Of a DNA stretch of 64,000 nucleotides, positions 26,260 through 35,459 are shown piece by piece. Location: positions 1 through 64,000 of the forward strand of contig JBGVFH010000085.1 of NCBI GenBank assembly GCA_045120955.1, given 5' to 3'. Source of the stretch: JAZMZS01 sp045120955. Lineage in GTDB: Bacteria > Bacillota > Clostridia > Oscillospirales > CAG-272. Under the pieces are notes generated by a model that did no database searches, was not told the origin of the DNA, and was given only the letters and a program-made list of their open reading frames with translations. The translations under genes and the position numbers were made by a program. Position 1 is the first letter of the stretch, and each line of letters opens with the position of its first letter.

Positions 26260-27378
26260 ATGAATGTTCTTATGACAGGCGGCGGGACCGGAGGTCATGT
26301 AAATCCGGCAATAGCCATTGCAAATACAATAAAAAAGAATATACCTGATGCAAATATCGCTTTTGTCGGTACTCCAAAGGGGATGGAGAACAAGCTCGTA
26401 GCAAAAGAAGGGTACAAGATGTACCATGTAGATATTCAAGGCATTAGACGCAGCTTGTCCCCGTCTAATATAAAAACGGCTTATCTTGCGCTTGTATCGC
26501 CTATAAGAGCAAAAAAGATTGTAGCGGAGTTTAGGCCGGATATCGTAATCGGCACGGGCGGATATGTATGTTGGCCGATACTTGTTGCCGCATCGAAAAT
26601 GGGTGTTAAGACAGCCGTGCACGAGTCAAATGCCGTACCGGGAGTCGCCACAAAGAGGCTCGAGAAATATTCGGACAGAATATTTCTCAATTTTGAAGAC
26701 ACGGCGCAGTATCTCAAAAACAAGGATAAGCTCGTCCATGTAGGAAATCCTCTGCGTGCATCATTTGATGTGTACGACAGAGAAAAGGCAAGGGCGGAGC
26801 TTGGAATAGAGAGCAGCTGTAAGCACCTTATCGTTTCGTATGGAGGAAGTCTCGGCGCTCATGCGATCAATATGACGATGCTTGATTATATGGACAAATA
26901 TGCAAAATATGACTCGGAGCTTCGAATAATCCATGCGGCAGGCAGCAGAGAATACGAGAGTATAAAGGCGGAGTTTGAGGCGAGAGGACTTGACAAATAT
27001 CCAAATCTTGAGCTTCGTGAGTATATATACAATATGCCCGTGGTCATGTCGGCGGCAGACCTTGTGATCAGCCGTGCAGGTGCTATGACGGTGTCCGAGC
27101 TTGCACTCAAGGGAAAAAACTGTATCCTCGTTCCGTCACCGAATGTGACTAACAACCACCAGTATAAAAATGCAAAGGTCCTTGCGGATGCAGGTGCGGC
27201 AATACTTATCAAGGAAGACGACTTCAATGCTGACAGTATAAATGACGAGATAAGCAAGCTTTTCTCAGATCCCGAGAGATGTGCACGGATGTCGCAGGAT
27301 ATAAAGCAATTTGCACTTGTTGATGCAAACAAAAGAATATTTAATGAAATTCTTGCGCTTATAGGTGAGAAAAAGTGA
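26260..27378 (+). CDS. murG: UDP-GlcNAc:lipid I GlcNAc transferase MurG
   Basis: 372 residues, GT28 family. Makes lipid II. TGGGTGGHVNPAIAIA and later SYGGSLGA, SRAGAMTVSEL and PSPNVTNNHQ are signatures. ATG 26260 follows AAAGGAG. The end overlaps the start of divIB. Confidence 0.95.
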   Translation: MNVLMTGGGTGGHVNPAIAIANTIKKNIPDANIAFVGTPKGMENKLVAKEGYKMYHVDIQGIRRSLSPSNIKTAYLALVSPIRAKKIVAEFRPDIVIGTGGYVCWPILVAASKMGVKTAVHESNAVPGVATKRLEKYSDRIFLNFEDTAQYLKNKDKLVHVGNPLRASFDVYDREKARAELGIESSCKHLIVSYGGSLGAHAINMTMLDYMDKYAKYDSELRIIHAAGSREYESIKAEFEARGLDKYPNLELREYIYNMPVVMSAADLVISRAGAMTVSELALKGKNCILVPSPNVTNNHQYKNAKVLADAGAAILIKEDDFNADSINDEISKLFSDPERCARMSQDIKQFALVDANKRIFNEILALIGEKK

Positions 27379-28220
27379 AAAAAAGTCAGAATTACGGGCA
27401 GGGGCAGAGCCGTGATCCGTTTTACGGCGAAGACACATTATATGCGGAAAAATCGTTGCTGAAAAAAAGGCGTCAAGGGTTTCTCCGTGTGTTTGGTGTT
27501 GTTTTTGCGCTTATAATAGCGCTTCTCCTGCTGTATTTTGCCGCGAGAATGTTTTTCAAGGTTGAGAGCTTTGAGGTAAACGGTAACGAGAAATATACGG
27601 ATGAGCAGATAATTTCGCTCTGCGGTATAGAAAGCGGAGATTTTATGTTTTCCTTTGGGAAGACCGAAGTGAAAAATAATATATATCACGGCTGTCCGTA
27701 TATAGAAGAGATAAGTATAAAAAGAGTGTATCCGTCGAGCGTAGTGATCGATGTGCGAGAAACACAGGCACAGTATGCGATGTATGATATGGGAAAATAT
27801 ATCGTTTTCTCTTCTGAGCTAAAGGTGCTTGAGGTAAGCGAAGAGAATAAATGGGATGATTCTCTTATTATTTTTGAGCTGCCAAAGATAGAAAGGGCGC
27901 TTGAGGGATACTTGCTTGAGTTTAAGTCTCCCGAAAAAAAAGAATACATAACCGAGTTTATCAAGGCGTTGGGTGAGCTTGAGACGGAAATGAAGATAAA
28001 CACGGTAACACTCTCAGACAGCTTCAGTATAAAGATGCTGTGCGGCGGTGCATACCGTGTTCTTTTCGGAAAAGCGGACGAGCTTTCTGTGAAAATGCAC
28101 ACCCTTACAAGGGTGATGCAGTCGGATACGATAAAAAAATCAGCGGCGGCTTCGATAGATATGTCAGACCCAAAAGAGCCTCGTGTTGTCCCATATGACA
28201 ATGCAGATATGATAAACTGA
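27375..28220 (+). CDS. divIB: Cell division protein FtsQ/DivIB
   Basis: 281 residues. A basic cytoplasmic tail, one transmembrane helix at about 40-60, a POTRA domain (FKVESFEVNGNEKYTDEQI, IKRVYPSSVVIDVRE) and a beta domain. Part of the FtsQ-L-B complex at the septum. GTG start overlaps the murG stop by 4 bases. Confidence 0.9.
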   Translation: MKKSQNYGQGQSRDPFYGEDTLYAEKSLLKKRRQGFLRVFGVVFALIIALLLLYFAARMFFKVESFEVNGNEKYTDEQIISLCGIESGDFMFSFGKTEVKNNIYHGCPYIEEISIKRVYPSSVVIDVRETQAQYAMYDMGKYIVFSSELKVLEVSEENKWDDSLIIFELPKIERALEGYLLEFKSPEKKEYITEFIKALGELETEMKINTVTLSDSFSIKMLCGGAYRVLFGKADELSVKMHTLTRVMQSDTIKKSAAASIDMSDPKEPRVVPYDNADMIN

Positions 28221-28269
28221 AAAAAACAGTTATATTCAGAATATTTTTTAATAAAATTAGCAAAACATC

Positions 28270-28298
28270 TTGCATTTTTAACAATTTTTAAGTATTAT
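28270..28298 (+). promoter_or_regulatory. Sigma-A promoter for ftsZ
   Basis: TTGCAT at 28270-28275, a 17-base spacer and TATTAT at 28293-28298. It allows ftsZ to be expressed apart from the long dcw transcript. Confidence 0.7.
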
Positions 28299-28350
28299 AT
28301 TATTATATAGAGAAGTATAAGGATTACTGTGTATAGATGGAGGAAGTATA

Positions 28351-29583
28351 ATGTCACAATTTAACGCAGAGCATATGACGAGCAATGTTAATATAAAGGT
28401 CGTAGGCATCGGCGGCGGCGGAAATAACGCTGTAAACCGAATGGTTGCCGAGAACATAAAGGGTGTTGAGTTTCTCGCTATCAACACCGACCAGATGGCT
28501 CTGATAAAATCTAATGCAACGAATAAAATTGCTATCGGCGAGAAGATAACAAAGGGTCACGGCGCAGGAGCAAAGCCTGAGGTTGGACAGAGAGCGGCAG
28601 AGGAGAGCGTTGAAGAAATAAAGGCGGCACTTTCCGGAGCTGATATGATATTTGTTACTGCGGGTATGGGAGGCGGAACAGGTACAGGTGCTGCACCCAT
28701 TATTGCGAGAATAGCAAGAGAGATGGATATTCTCACCGTAGGTATCGTAACAAAGCCGTTCGCTTTTGAGGGAAGACTCAGAATGCAGCAGGCAGAATCG
28801 GGAATATCACAGCTGCGTGACTATGTTGACTCTCTTATCATCATCCCCAATGAAAGACTCAAGCAGGTTTCCGACACAAGAATTACGCTCGTAAACGCTT
28901 TTGAAATAGCAGACGATGTTCTTCGCCGCGGTGTACAGAGTGTGTCTGAGCTTGTTAATGTTACCGCATACATAAACCTTGACTTCGCCGACGTTACATC
29001 GGTAATGAAGGGGGCAGGATATGCTCATATGGGTATAGGCTCTGCAAGCGGCAAGGATAAGGCAGAGCTTGCTGCAAAGGCGGCTATTTCAAGCCCGCTT
29101 CTCGAGACTTCTATCGACGGTGCACGCGGAATACTTGTCAGCATTACCGCATCCCCCGATATCGGACTTGAGGATATTGATACAGCTTCTGCTATGATCA
29201 CGAGCGAGGCACATCCTGATGCAAATATTATATGGGGTGTTGCATTTGATCCTGCGCTTGAGGATGAAATGCGTGTTACTATCATTGCTACCGGTTTTGA
29301 TAAAAAAGATGTTCCCGAGGTAAATAAGAGTGCCAGAGCAGCTGCAGCGGCAGCAGCCAAAAAGGCAGCAGCAACGACCGAAACAGTAGCTGCTCCTACA
29401 CCTGCGGCTCAGCCTGTTATGGAGGTTGAGGAAGAGGACGAGCTTGATGAGCTTCCTGCAGAGGAGGTACTTTCAAACCGTGAATTTGATGAGATAATGA
29501 ATATGCTCAAGCGCTCAAAGAGACGTGACGACACAGCTCCCTCATCAAACAATCCCATGAACAGATACGGCAGAAGATTTTAA
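28351..29583 (+). CDS. ftsZ: Cell division GTPase FtsZ
   Basis: 410 residues. Tubulin-fold GTPase that forms the Z ring. GIGGGGNNAVNRM, GMGGGTGTGAAP (tubulin signature) and NLDFADVTSVM are present. An Ala-rich linker at about 328-350 and an acidic stretch precede the tail. The usual C-terminal D-I-P-x-F-L-R peptide is not obvious; EIMNMLKRSKRR near residue 382 may replace it. RBS GGAGG before ATG. ftsA does not precede it. Confidence 0.97.
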   Translation: MSQFNAEHMTSNVNIKVVGIGGGGNNAVNRMVAENIKGVEFLAINTDQMALIKSNATNKIAIGEKITKGHGAGAKPEVGQRAAEESVEEIKAALSGADMIFVTAGMGGGTGTGAAPIIARIAREMDILTVGIVTKPFAFEGRLRMQQAESGISQLRDYVDSLIIIPNERLKQVSDTRITLVNAFEIADDVLRRGVQSVSELVNVTAYINLDFADVTSVMKGAGYAHMGIGSASGKDKAELAAKAAISSPLLETSIDGARGILVSITASPDIGLEDIDTASAMITSEAHPDANIIWGVAFDPALEDEMRVTIIATGFDKKDVPEVNKSARAAAAAAAKKAAATTETVAAPTPAAQPVMEVEEEDELDELPAEEVLSNREFDEIMNMLKRSKRRDDTAPSSNNPMNRYGRRF

Positions 29584-29598
29584 ATCCAAATAAGCAGA

Positions 29599-29636
29599 CA
29601 CAAAAAGGAGCTGAGTCCATTCAGCTCCTTTTTTGT
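29599..29636 (+). terminator. Intrinsic terminator after ftsZ
   Basis: AAAAAGGAGCTGA pairs with TCAGCTCCTTTTTT around a six-base loop. It closes the dcw cluster. Confidence 0.9.
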
Positions 29637-29676
29637 CATACTATATGCTTTAAAAGTTGATTTTTTTGCTCTGCTA

Positions 29677-29705
29677 TTGACAGTTTTCGACACAAGTGTT
29701 AAAAT
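29677..29705 (+). promoter_or_regulatory. Strong sigma-A promoter for the zinc-ribbon gene
   Basis: Consensus TTGACA at 29677-29682, a 17-base spacer and TAAAAT at 29700-29705. The leader then contains a small hairpin, CAGTCGA/TCGGCTG, at about 29711-29732. Confidence 0.8.
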
Positions 29706-29778
29706 AACTACAGTCGATGATCTTGTCGGCTGTATTTCAGTTAAACCACTTTGATAAATTCTCGGGAGGATTACTTTT

Positions 29779-30294
29779 ATGGCTTTTTGTTCTAAATGCG
29801 GAGCTCAAATGAATGACGATGCGCAGTTTTGTGCTTCCTGCGGTGCGCCGAGGGCTGGTGCTCAAAACAACAACGGAGCGCAGGGACAGCAGAACAGTCA
29901 GGCACAGTATGATTTTACATCCAAGATATCGGAGCTTAACAATACCTCGGATACAACCTCGGAGTTTGATCCGGCAGATATTGAAGCAAACAAGATAATG
30001 GCTGTCTTGTCTTATCTTTCATGGCTTGTTCTGATACCTCTTTTGGCGGCACAAAATTCAAAATTCGCACGTTATCACGCAAATCAGGGGCTTGTGCTTG
30101 CAATAATTGAGATAGTTTGGGGCATAGCTACATCCATCATAGGAGCAATTCCGATATTCGGTTGGATAATCTCCATCCCGCTCGGTATCGTAAGTCTTGT
30201 GTTCCTTGTTTTGACTGTTCTCGGTATTGTAAACGCCGCAAACGGCAGAGCAAAAGAACTTCCGATCATCGGTAAAATAAGAATAATAAAGTAA
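29779..30294 (+). CDS. Zinc-ribbon DUF4870-like membrane protein
   Basis: 171 residues. A four-cysteine zinc ribbon at the N-terminus (CSKCG and CASCG), a Gln/Asn-rich linker to about residue 65, then three to four hydrophobic segments with FARYHANQGLVLAI, typical of the DUF4870/Tic20-like family. Function unknown. RBS GGAGG before the ATG. Monocistronic, with its own promoter and terminator. Confidence 0.75.
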   Translation: MAFCSKCGAQMNDDAQFCASCGAPRAGAQNNNGAQGQQNSQAQYDFTSKISELNNTSDTTSEFDPADIEANKIMAVLSYLSWLVLIPLLAAQNSKFARYHANQGLVLAIIEIVWGIATSIIGAIPIFGWIISIPLGIVSLVFLVLTVLGIVNAANGRAKELPIIGKIRIIK

Positions 30295-30305
30295 TTTAGT
30301 ATTAT

Positions 30306-30356
30306 AAAAACACAGTACACTTGACCGAACGTGTCGGTTGAGTTACTGTGTTTTTT
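30306..30356 (+). terminator. Terminator after the zinc-ribbon gene
   Basis: AAAAACACAGTA at 30306-30317 pairs with TACTGTGTTTTTT at 30344-30356, with an inner stem CTTGACCGA/TCGGTTGAG. Ends in six T. Repeat copy A follows directly. Confidence 0.85.
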
Positions 30357-30358
30357 CA

Positions 30359-30456
30359 TTGCATAGGAAATTGCGTAATTACGTCCCACCGTTTGGTTGA
30401 GTTAAAGAAAATCCAAAGATACAAAAGGTGGGAGAATGGGTGCGGGCACTGCCCGC
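30359..30456 (+). repeat. Dispersed intergenic repeat, copy A
   Basis: Begins TTGCATAGGAAATTGCGTAA and ends with the hairpin GCGGGC-ACT-GCCCGC (30442-30456). CCCACC at 30385-30390 can pair with GGTGGG at 30427-30432. The element recurs at 36183 and 54971. It lies between convergent genes, directly after a terminator. Confidence 0.8.
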
Positions 30457-30543
30457 TTGTTCATTATATATTTAGCAAAGTGCATAAGCCGAGCCCCGAT
30501 AGGCGGTAAAATGCGTCGGAATCTCGGACTAAATTACATTTAG

Positions 30544-32475
30544 TCATTCTTCAAGCGCTTCATAAACGGAGAGCAGCTCTTCTTCCGCATCGTCTATTTG
30601 TTGCTGCAGCTCTGCCGCAAGGATATAGTCCGTTGCCGCTTCACCGAAAAGTCTTGCCTGCAATTCTTCAATGAGCTTTTCAAGCTCTGTCGAGCGTTCC
30701 AAGTTCTTTTTTCTCTGACGCTCTGCTTTTCTTTGCAGCGCCTGTTCCTCTTTTGCGGCAATATAGCTTTGCTTTGAAGTCGGGATGGCTGCATTTTTTT
30801 GCTCTTCGAGCTGTTTTTCCTGTTTTTGCTTTGCTCTCATGTCTCGGTATTCATCATATCCGCCGTCAACCGACAGAGGATAGCTGATTATTCCTCCGCC
30901 CTCTGAGACGGGTATAAGCTCAAGCAGTCTTGTAGCGAGCTTGTCAATGAAGTACCTGTCATGAGAAACAGCAACTACAGTACCGTTATAATTGTTTATA
31001 GCCTCTTCGAGCGCCTCTCTTGATCCAATGTCAAGGTGATTTGTCGGCTCGTCGAGCACAAGCAGATTTGAGTCTGAAAGAACAAGCTTGCACAGCGTCA
31101 GTCTCGCTCTCTCTCCGCCCGATAGGGAAGCAACGCTTTTATAAACGTCCTCACCTGTAAAGAGGAAAAGCGCCAGCTTGTTTCTTACCTCGGTTTCTGT
31201 CATGCGAGGAAATGCGTTCCATAGCTCTTCAATTACCGTATTTGACTCGCCAAGACCTTGATTTTCCTGATCGTAGTAGCTGATCTTGATATTGTAGCCC
31301 TCCTCGATGAAGCCATCTGTGGGGGAGAGGCCCTTCATTATCAGCTTCATAAGAGTCGATTTGCCTGTGCCGTTAGCACCGACAAAAAACGCACGCTCGC
31401 CCTTCTTTATAAGAAAATCAACACCTGAAAACAGCTTGTGCTCGCCAAACGCCATAGAAAGATTTTTTGCTCGCAAAACCTCGTTTCCGCCGTCGGGCGC
31501 ATCCTTAAACGATACCCGTATATCTTTCAGCTCACCCTGAGGCTTTTCCACAAGCTTCATTCTGGCGAGTGCTTTTTCACGGCTCCGTATTGTAACAAAG
31601 TTGCGCTCTCTGCCAAAGCTGCGTTGCTGTTCTATATGGGCTTTTATTCTTGCTATCTCCGCTTGCTGTATTTTGTATTGCTTTTCATTAAATTCCCGCT
31701 CTGCCTCATAAAGCTCTGTTGCCTTTGAGTAGTTTCCCGGATACAGCTTTGCTCCGTGGCGCTCGACTCTCAGAGTTTTGTTGGTTATCTTATCGAGAAA
31801 ATATCTGTCATGAGATATTATCATCAGCGTCTTTTTATACCCCGATAAATACCCCTCAAGCCATGTGAGCGTGTCGATATCAAGATGGTTTGTAGGCTCG
31901 TCAAGAAGCAGTATATCCGGCTCTGAGTAAAGTATACGTGCGAGAGCAAGACGTGTCCTTTGACCTCCCGACAGAGTCTTTAATTTGCTTTTGTGAGAGT
32001 CTCGGGGAAAGCCTGTTCTGATAAGCAGTCCCTCGCACCTTGTCTTGTATTCAAGGCCTCCTATTTTTGCAAATTCTTCGCTGACTGCGGCAAGCTCCGC
32101 TGCATTTTTTTGCGCCTTTTCAACATCGTCTGAAAAGGCATCCGCCATTTCGCTGAGCCGCTCAATCTTTTCTTCAAGCTCAAATATGTGCGGATGCGCT
32201 TTGTACATGAAAGAAATGATGCTCTGCTCATCGTCCTCGCCGTCGAGATTTGCGTTTTGCGAGAGCATTGCGATACTTTTGTCTTTTGAAATGAATATGT
32301 TGCCGTCTGTCGGATCATATTCACCCATGATCAATTTAAAAAGGGAAGACTTGCCGGCGCCGTTGACTCCAACGATACCGAGCTTGTCCCCCTCATTTAA
32401 AGAGAAAGAAACACCGTTCAGTATCTCATCTACGCCGAAGCTAAGTGAAAGTCCGTTACACGAAAATACTATCAT
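30544..32475 (-). CDS. ABC-F family ATPase
   Basis: 643 residues with two ABC cassettes and no membrane segment. Walker A GVNGAGKSS and GANGTGKST, signatures LSGGQRTRLALARIL and LSGGERARLTLCKLV, and LLLDEPTNHLD / LVLDEPTNHLD. A charged coiled coil of ~100 residues forms the C-terminus, as in Uup/YdiF. ABC-F proteins act on the ribosome. ATG 32475 (MIVFSCNG) follows ACGGAG; a TTG at 32493 is an unlikely alternative. 38 bases downstream of mscL, so probably co-transcribed. Confidence 0.9.
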   Translation of the reverse strand: MIVFSCNGLSLSFGVDEILNGVSFSLNEGDKLGIVGVNGAGKSSLFKLIMGEYDPTDGNIFISKDKSIAMLSQNANLDGEDDEQSIISFMYKAHPHIFELEEKIERLSEMADAFSDDVEKAQKNAAELAAVSEEFAKIGGLEYKTRCEGLLIRTGFPRDSHKSKLKTLSGGQRTRLALARILYSEPDILLLDEPTNHLDIDTLTWLEGYLSGYKKTLMIISHDRYFLDKITNKTLRVERHGAKLYPGNYSKATELYEAEREFNEKQYKIQQAEIARIKAHIEQQRSFGRERNFVTIRSREKALARMKLVEKPQGELKDIRVSFKDAPDGGNEVLRAKNLSMAFGEHKLFSGVDFLIKKGERAFFVGANGTGKSTLMKLIMKGLSPTDGFIEEGYNIKISYYDQENQGLGESNTVIEELWNAFPRMTETEVRNKLALFLFTGEDVYKSVASLSGGERARLTLCKLVLSDSNLLVLDEPTNHLDIGSREALEEAINNYNGTVVAVSHDRYFIDKLATRLLELIPVSEGGGIISYPLSVDGGYDEYRDMRAKQKQEKQLEEQKNAAIPTSKQSYIAAKEEQALQRKAERQRKKNLERSTELEKLIEELQARLFGEAATDYILAAELQQQIDDAEEELLSVYEALEE

Positions 32476-32513
32476 ACGGTGCTCCGTTCTCAAAATCTCT
32501 TATGTTTAGTTTT

Positions 32514-32993
32514 TTACTTTTTAAGGCTCTCGCGGATGTCGCGGAGAATATCCTCAACTGTCTCTTTTGCAGCCTCTTCAGCCTCAGCCGCCTTTTTCTT
32601 TTCTTCCTCTTCCTTCTTCTTTGCCTCAGCCTCAGCAAGCTCTTTTGCATGGAGTTTGTTGTTTACTTTCATCATAACACGAAGAACACAGAAAATGCAG
32701 AAAGCAACAAGCAAAAAGTCGATTATGAGCTGAATAAAGTTACCGTAATTCAGAGAGACCTCGGGTGTGATGACTTTTTGTGTTGCGGGGTCGGTAACTG
32801 CCTCTTTTATAACATATTTCATGTCCGAGAGAGATACATTGCCTGTGATCATGCTGACAGCGGGCATGATTATATCATTTACAAGGCTGCTGACTATTTT
32901 GCTGAAAGCAGAACCGATAACAACACCGACTGCCATGTCAATGATGTTGCCCTTGGCTATAAAAGCCTTAAAATCAGAAAAAAACTTCTTCAT
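32514..32993 (-). CDS. mscL: Large-conductance mechanosensitive channel MscL
   Basis: 159 residues. KFFSDFKAFIAKGNIIDMAVGVVIG is the N-terminal helix and first membrane span of MscL (given in part: FKAFIAKGNIIDMAVG); a second span lies at about 88-108. The cytoplasmic C-terminal helix is unusually long and is a Lys/Glu/Ala-rich coiled coil. It releases solutes upon osmotic downshock. Confidence 0.95.
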   Translation of the reverse strand: MKKFFSDFKAFIAKGNIIDMAVGVVIGSAFSKIVSSLVNDIIMPAVSMITGNVSLSDMKYVIKEAVTDPATQKVITPEVSLNYGNFIQLIIDFLLVAFCIFCVLRVMMKVNNKLHAKELAEAEAKKKEEEEKKKAAEAEEAAKETVEDILRDIRESLKK

Positions 32994-33043
32994 TCGAAAA
33001 CCTCCGTATGTATTGTTTTTTAGATGAATTTTTCTTTCTTTCT

Positions 33044-33072
33044 ATTGTAACAAAGTGTTAAATTAATGTCAA
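33044..33072 (-). promoter_or_regulatory. Sigma-A promoter for mscL
   Basis: On the minus strand TTGACA (33072-33067), a 17-base spacer and TACAAT (33049-33044). Confidence 0.85.
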
Positions 33073-33122
33073 GATTGTAAGTCGATTTTTGCTGTAAAAA
33101 GTTGATATTTTTCGATAGCCTT

Positions 33123-33165
33123 CAAAAAAAAGGTCTGCATTCAAAGTGTTAAAATGCTGACCTTT
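33123..33165 (-). terminator. Terminator after mnmA
   Basis: On the minus strand AAAGGTC-x-GCATT pairs with AATGC-x-GACCTTT and is followed by a run of seven T. Confidence 0.8.
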
Positions 33166-33183
33166 GATATATCTTTTTATAGC

Positions 33184-34269
33184 TTATGCTATTATTCCGC
33201 CGCCGAGTACGGTGTCGCCGTCGTATATGACAGCCGACTGACCCTTGGCAGGCGCTCTTTGAGGCAGGTCAAACTCGAGCAATACACTCCCGTCGTCTTT
33301 ACAGTAAACGGTGCAGGGAGCGGCATTGTGTTTGTATCTGAGCTTTGTCTCCGCACGAAAGCTTGCGGGAGGTGTGTCGAACGCAGACCAAACAAGCTCT
33401 TTTACAGTTACTTCTTGTTTGTACAGCTCAGGGTCTGTCACGAGAAGGATCTCGTTTGTATGCGGTCTTATTTCGCTGACATACATAGGCTCCGGTGTGA
33501 CTATTCCGAGCTTTTTGTGTTGGCCTACCGTATACCTTACGATTCCCTTATGCCTGCCGATAATGTTGCCGTCTTTGTCTACAAAGTTACCGTGTTCGAA
33601 CGTCTTTGCTCTGTATCTTTCAATAAATCCGACATAATCACCGTCGGGAACAAAGCAGATATCTTGACTTTCTTTTTTCTTTGCGTTCACAAAGCCGAGC
33701 GACTCTGCCATTTCCCTTATTTCGCTTTTTGCATAGGAGCCAAGCGGGAAAATAACGTGCTCGAGCTGTTCTTTTGAGAGAGAATACAGAACATAGCTCT
33801 GGTCTTTTGTCGTGTCAAGTGCCTTTTTCAGCACAACTCTGCCGTATCTTTCGTCAAATTCCGTGCGTGCGTAGTGTCCTGTAACTATACACTCGCATCC
33901 AAGGCTTTGAGCGTATTTAAAAAGTGCTCCGAATTTCATGTGCTTGTTACATTCAACACAAGGATTCGGTGTGAAGCCATTCTCGTAGGCTCTCACAAAG
34001 CGCTCGATCACTTCGCTTTCAAAGCTGTCCTCACATCCGTACAGATGAAAGTTTATCCCCAGCCTATCGGCAACTGCCTTTGCGTCGTTTGCGTCCTTAT
34101 TTGTACCGCAGCTCGCATCATTGACATCGTCCTTTGAAAAGCTGCCGTGCAGCTTTAGCATGACGCCGATACATTCATACCCACGATTTTTTATAAGAGC
34201 CGCCGCAACGGATGAGTCGACCCCTCCGCTCATTGCGATAAGTGCCTTTTTTTGTGAGCTTGTGTTCAT
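33184..34269 (-). CDS. mnmA: tRNA-specific 2-thiouridylase MnmA
   Basis: 361 residues. Thiolates U34 of Lys, Glu and Gln tRNAs. SGGVDSSVAA is the PP-loop, NPCVECNKHMKF holds one catalytic Cys and SQDICFVPDGDY the second. It starts 3 bases after the nadA stop, so the two are co-transcribed; both need sulfur or Fe-S chemistry, but no functional link is visible. Confidence 0.95.
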   Translation of the reverse strand: MNTSSQKKALIAMSGGVDSSVAAALIKNRGYECIGVMLKLHGSFSKDDVNDASCGTNKDANDAKAVADRLGINFHLYGCEDSFESEVIERFVRAYENGFTPNPCVECNKHMKFGALFKYAQSLGCECIVTGHYARTEFDERYGRVVLKKALDTTKDQSYVLYSLSKEQLEHVIFPLGSYAKSEIREMAESLGFVNAKKKESQDICFVPDGDYVGFIERYRAKTFEHGNFVDKDGNIIGRHKGIVRYTVGQHKKLGIVTPEPMYVSEIRPHTNEILLVTDPELYKQEVTVKELVWSAFDTPPASFRAETKLRYKHNAAPCTVYCKDDGSVLLEFDLPQRAPAKGQSAVIYDGDTVLGGGIIA

Positions 34270-34272
34270 GTC

Positions 34273-35184
34273 TTAGCCGAGTCTGAGCATTTCGTCAATG
34301 CATCCTTTTGCCGCCTTGATTGTTTCGGCATCAAGCGTGATCTCTTCGCCGCCGTTGCCTTTCAAACAGTCAAGAAGATCGGGCAGGGTAGTGATCTTCA
34401 TATTGTGGCACATGAGATCTTTTGAAAGAGCATAGAATTTCTTGCCCTCACATTCATACTGAAGATGCTCAGCAATGCTGGTTTCCGTTCCTATGATAAA
34501 TTCCTTTGCATCGCTCTTCTTTGCGTATGACATTATTGCAGTCGTACTGCCAACATAGTCTGCCATTTCAACTATGGCAGGACGACATTCGGGATGAACG
34601 AGCATAAGAGCATTGGGATGTTCTGCCTTTGCTTTTTCAGCTTCTTGTTTTGTGATCTTTGCATGGGTAGGGCAGCATCCGTTAAAGAGCACGATGTTTT
34701 TCTCGGGAAGTGCGTTTTTAACATAAGTTCCGAGATTGATGTCGGGAATAAAGAGTATGTTGTCATTTTCTATCTTTTTTACAATGTTGAGCGCAGATGA
34801 GGAGGTGACACATACATCGCAAAGTGTCTTGAGCGCCGCTGTCGTGTTGACATATGCAACGACGGTGTATCCCTTGTATATTTCCTTTAACTGCTTGAGC
34901 ATTTCTGTGTCAAGCTGTTCTGCCATAGGGCATCCTGCGCTTGGATTTGCAAGAATAACTCTTTTTTCGGGAGAGAGTATTTTTACAGTCTCCGCCATAA
35001 ATCTTACACCGCACATAATGACGTTTTTGTGCGTTGCTTTTGCCGCTTCCTCTGAAAGTCCGAACGAGTCACCGACATAGTCGGCAACCTCGAGTATTTC
35101 TCTTGCTTGGTATGCATGAGCCAAAATAAGAGTGTCTGTTTCTTTTTTCAGTTGTCTGATCTTGTTTTGAATATCTATTATCAT
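34273..35184 (-). CDS. nadA: Quinolinate synthase NadA
   Basis: 303 residues. Condenses iminoaspartate with dihydroxyacetone phosphate using a [4Fe-4S] cluster. LAHAYQAREILEVADYVGDS, MCGVRFMAETVKIL, NPSAGCPMAEQ, VHPECRP and KDLMCHNMK are NadA motifs with the cluster cysteines. I chose ATG 35184 behind CGGAGA; a longer frame to 35229 adds a non-conserved hydrophobic stretch. nadB and nadC are not adjacent. Divergent from pnuC. Confidence 0.94.
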   Translation of the reverse strand: MIIDIQNKIRQLKKETDTLILAHAYQAREILEVADYVGDSFGLSEEAAKATHKNVIMCGVRFMAETVKILSPEKRVILANPSAGCPMAEQLDTEMLKQLKEIYKGYTVVAYVNTTAALKTLCDVCVTSSSALNIVKKIENDNILFIPDINLGTYVKNALPEKNIVLFNGCCPTHAKITKQEAEKAKAEHPNALMLVHPECRPAIVEMADYVGSTTAIMSYAKKSDAKEFIIGTETSIAEHLQYECEGKKFYALSKDLMCHNMKITTLPDLLDCLKGNGGEEITLDAETIKAAKGCIDEMLRLG

Positions 35185-35219
35185 TGTTGTATCTCCGATT
35201 ATAATAATAATTACATCTA

Positions 35220-35248
35220 ATGTTATCACAATAAAATTTTTCTGTCAA
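35220..35248 (-). promoter_or_regulatory. Sigma-A promoter for nadA-mnmA
   Basis: On the minus strand TTGACA (35248-35243), a 17-base spacer and TAACAT (35225-35220). Confidence 0.8.
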
Positions 35249-35322
35249 TAGAATAGCGTTCTAAAAATCTCGGAAAAGCAAGCTAAATGTGGCATAGCGG
35301 GTGATATAATGTATTTCAGCTA

Positions 35323-35351
35323 TTGACAAAGTAATGAATGTGTGTTAATAT
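35323..35351 (+). promoter_or_regulatory. Sigma-A promoter for pnuC
   Basis: TTGACA at 35323-35328, a 17-base spacer and TAATAT at 35346-35351. The predicted leader is about 105 nt. Confidence 0.75.
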
Positions 35352-35369
35352 ATGACCGTATTAAATATC

Positions 35370-35459
35370 TGCCACCGGGTAGAGTTGAATGTATGAGCAT
35401 TCACGGGTTCGTCGTTAGGTCTTAGAAGACGGACTGCGTGGGTGTTATTTTTTTGGAGG
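35370..35459 (+). promoter_or_regulatory. Structured 5' leader of pnuC, candidate riboswitch
   Basis: CCAC at 35372-35375 can pair with GTGG at 35438-35441, enclosing a hairpin TGAATG-TATGAG-CATTCA (35386-35403) and a second around GTC-TTAGAA-GAC (35419-35430). A U-rich run and the RBS GGAGG (35455-35459) follow directly. The position in front of a nicotinamide riboside transporter, divergent from nadA, suggests an NAD+-related riboswitch such as the pnuC (NAD+-II) class. I cannot match the consensus by eye, so the class is unassigned. Confidence 0.5.

Noticed and set aside
29711..29732. Small hairpin in the leader of the zinc-ribbon gene as a riboswitch
   Set aside because: Too short and simple for a known riboswitch class; noted only as a leader hairpin.
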